From contig CAWUHX010000007.1 in the NCBI GenBank assembly GCA_963922205.1, forward strand, positions 2,542,001 to 2,606,000: a DNA stretch of 64,000 bases, given 5' to 3'. The position numbers and the translations under genes are program-made. The first letter of the stretch is position 1, and every line of letters begins with the position of its first letter. Shown piece by piece: positions 63,664-64,000 of this stretch. This DNA comes from Romanomermis culicivorax. Taxonomy: Eukaryota; Nematoda; Enoplea; Mermithida; Mermithidae. The notes below the pieces were generated by a model, which ran no database searches, had not been told where the DNA came from, and saw nothing but the letters and a program-made list of their open reading frames with translations.

Positions 63664-64000
63664 CCTCCTGTCCTAAGGAGTACGACGATGACGTCGGCGC
63701 CAAATTTGGTCGATTTCGGGGTTCAGCTGCTCGGTCTGCATGCTGTGGCAAATCGTTGGCCGTGGGTCTAACCGCATGCAAATCGTTTTCCCACATCTCT
63801 ATTTTTTCTAAATTAAACTAAAATATGAGATTATATTACGATACAATAAAGACGATGCGGGAATGTACGAATATCACAAAATAAAAATGCGCTAAAAATT
63901 GAGCATAAAATGTGGCCAATAATTTAAAATGTTTTTGCAGTTGCGTTTTGCACCGGTTTTGTCAAAAAGAAAATTTTAGTTGGCCAGCAGCATCAAAATT
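63664..64000 (+). other. element interior shared with left edge
   Basis: Matches 922-1270 in the same orientation, including the TATTTTTTCTAAATTAAACTA-like block and the final TTGTCAAAAAGAAAATTTT block. The window ends inside it. Confidence 0.6.

Noticed and set aside
1..64000. tRNA and rRNA genes
   Set aside because: No cloverleaf with box A/B spacing or rRNA-like block was recognised by eye; a tRNAscan/Infernal run would settle it.

Overview
The window is eukaryotic, repeat-dominated DNA, most likely from a nematode. The only host gene I can assemble is a six-exon protein kinase (about 46098-59167, + strand). It resembles the expanded casein-kinase-1/TTBK-like kinases of nematodes, with GT..AG introns and T-rich TTTCAG-type acceptors. 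Two of its introns are about 2.6-2.7 kb and one is 6.5 kb, which is long for a rhabditid, so I do not name a genus. Almost everything else is mobile DNA at different stages of decay.

Left part (1-8540). An LTR-like segment on the + strand (21-610) is followed by a decayed small reading frame. Minus-strand remnants (about 1998-6211) are recognisably related to the accessory genes of the intact element next door. The rest holds dispersed repeats and a MITE.

Centre-left (8541-22711). A complete LTR retrotransposon of about 14.2 kb lies on the minus strand. It has 583-bp LTRs (I count about 14 differences), a 4-bp ATAG target duplication, a primer-binding site and a polypurine tract. Its order is gag, protease, reverse transcriptase/RNase H/integrase, then a large accessory region absent from ordinary Ty3/gypsy-like elements. 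The first accessory gene encodes a clear DEDDy 3'-5' exonuclease domain. This is the most unusual feature of the window. The decayed copy at 4229-6211 carries a diverged homologue without the catalytic residues, so the cassette is older than this one insertion. A splice donor in the LTR and an acceptor after pol suggest that the accessory products come from spliced RNA.

Centre (22712-32860). A dead DNA transposon of about 4.2 kb (23135-27380) has terminal inverted repeats and an uncharacterised transposase-like frame. It is followed by a truncated DIRS/PAT-type retroelement (28330-32857) with gag, RT, RNase H, methyltransferase-like and tyrosine-recombinase regions, and a 193-bp direct repeat before both gag and the recombinase.

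Centre-right (32860-46000). Composite repeats contain arrays of a roughly 97-bp unit, a 1.6-kb inverted-repeat element, foldback elements with TAA/TTA duplications, a 2.9-kb imperfect palindrome with nested insertions, and GATA-type simple repeats.

Right part (46000-64000). The kinase gene has introns packed with the same repeat families. It is followed by more foldback elements and, from 62291, a second + strand LTR whose downstream sequence matches the left edge of the window.
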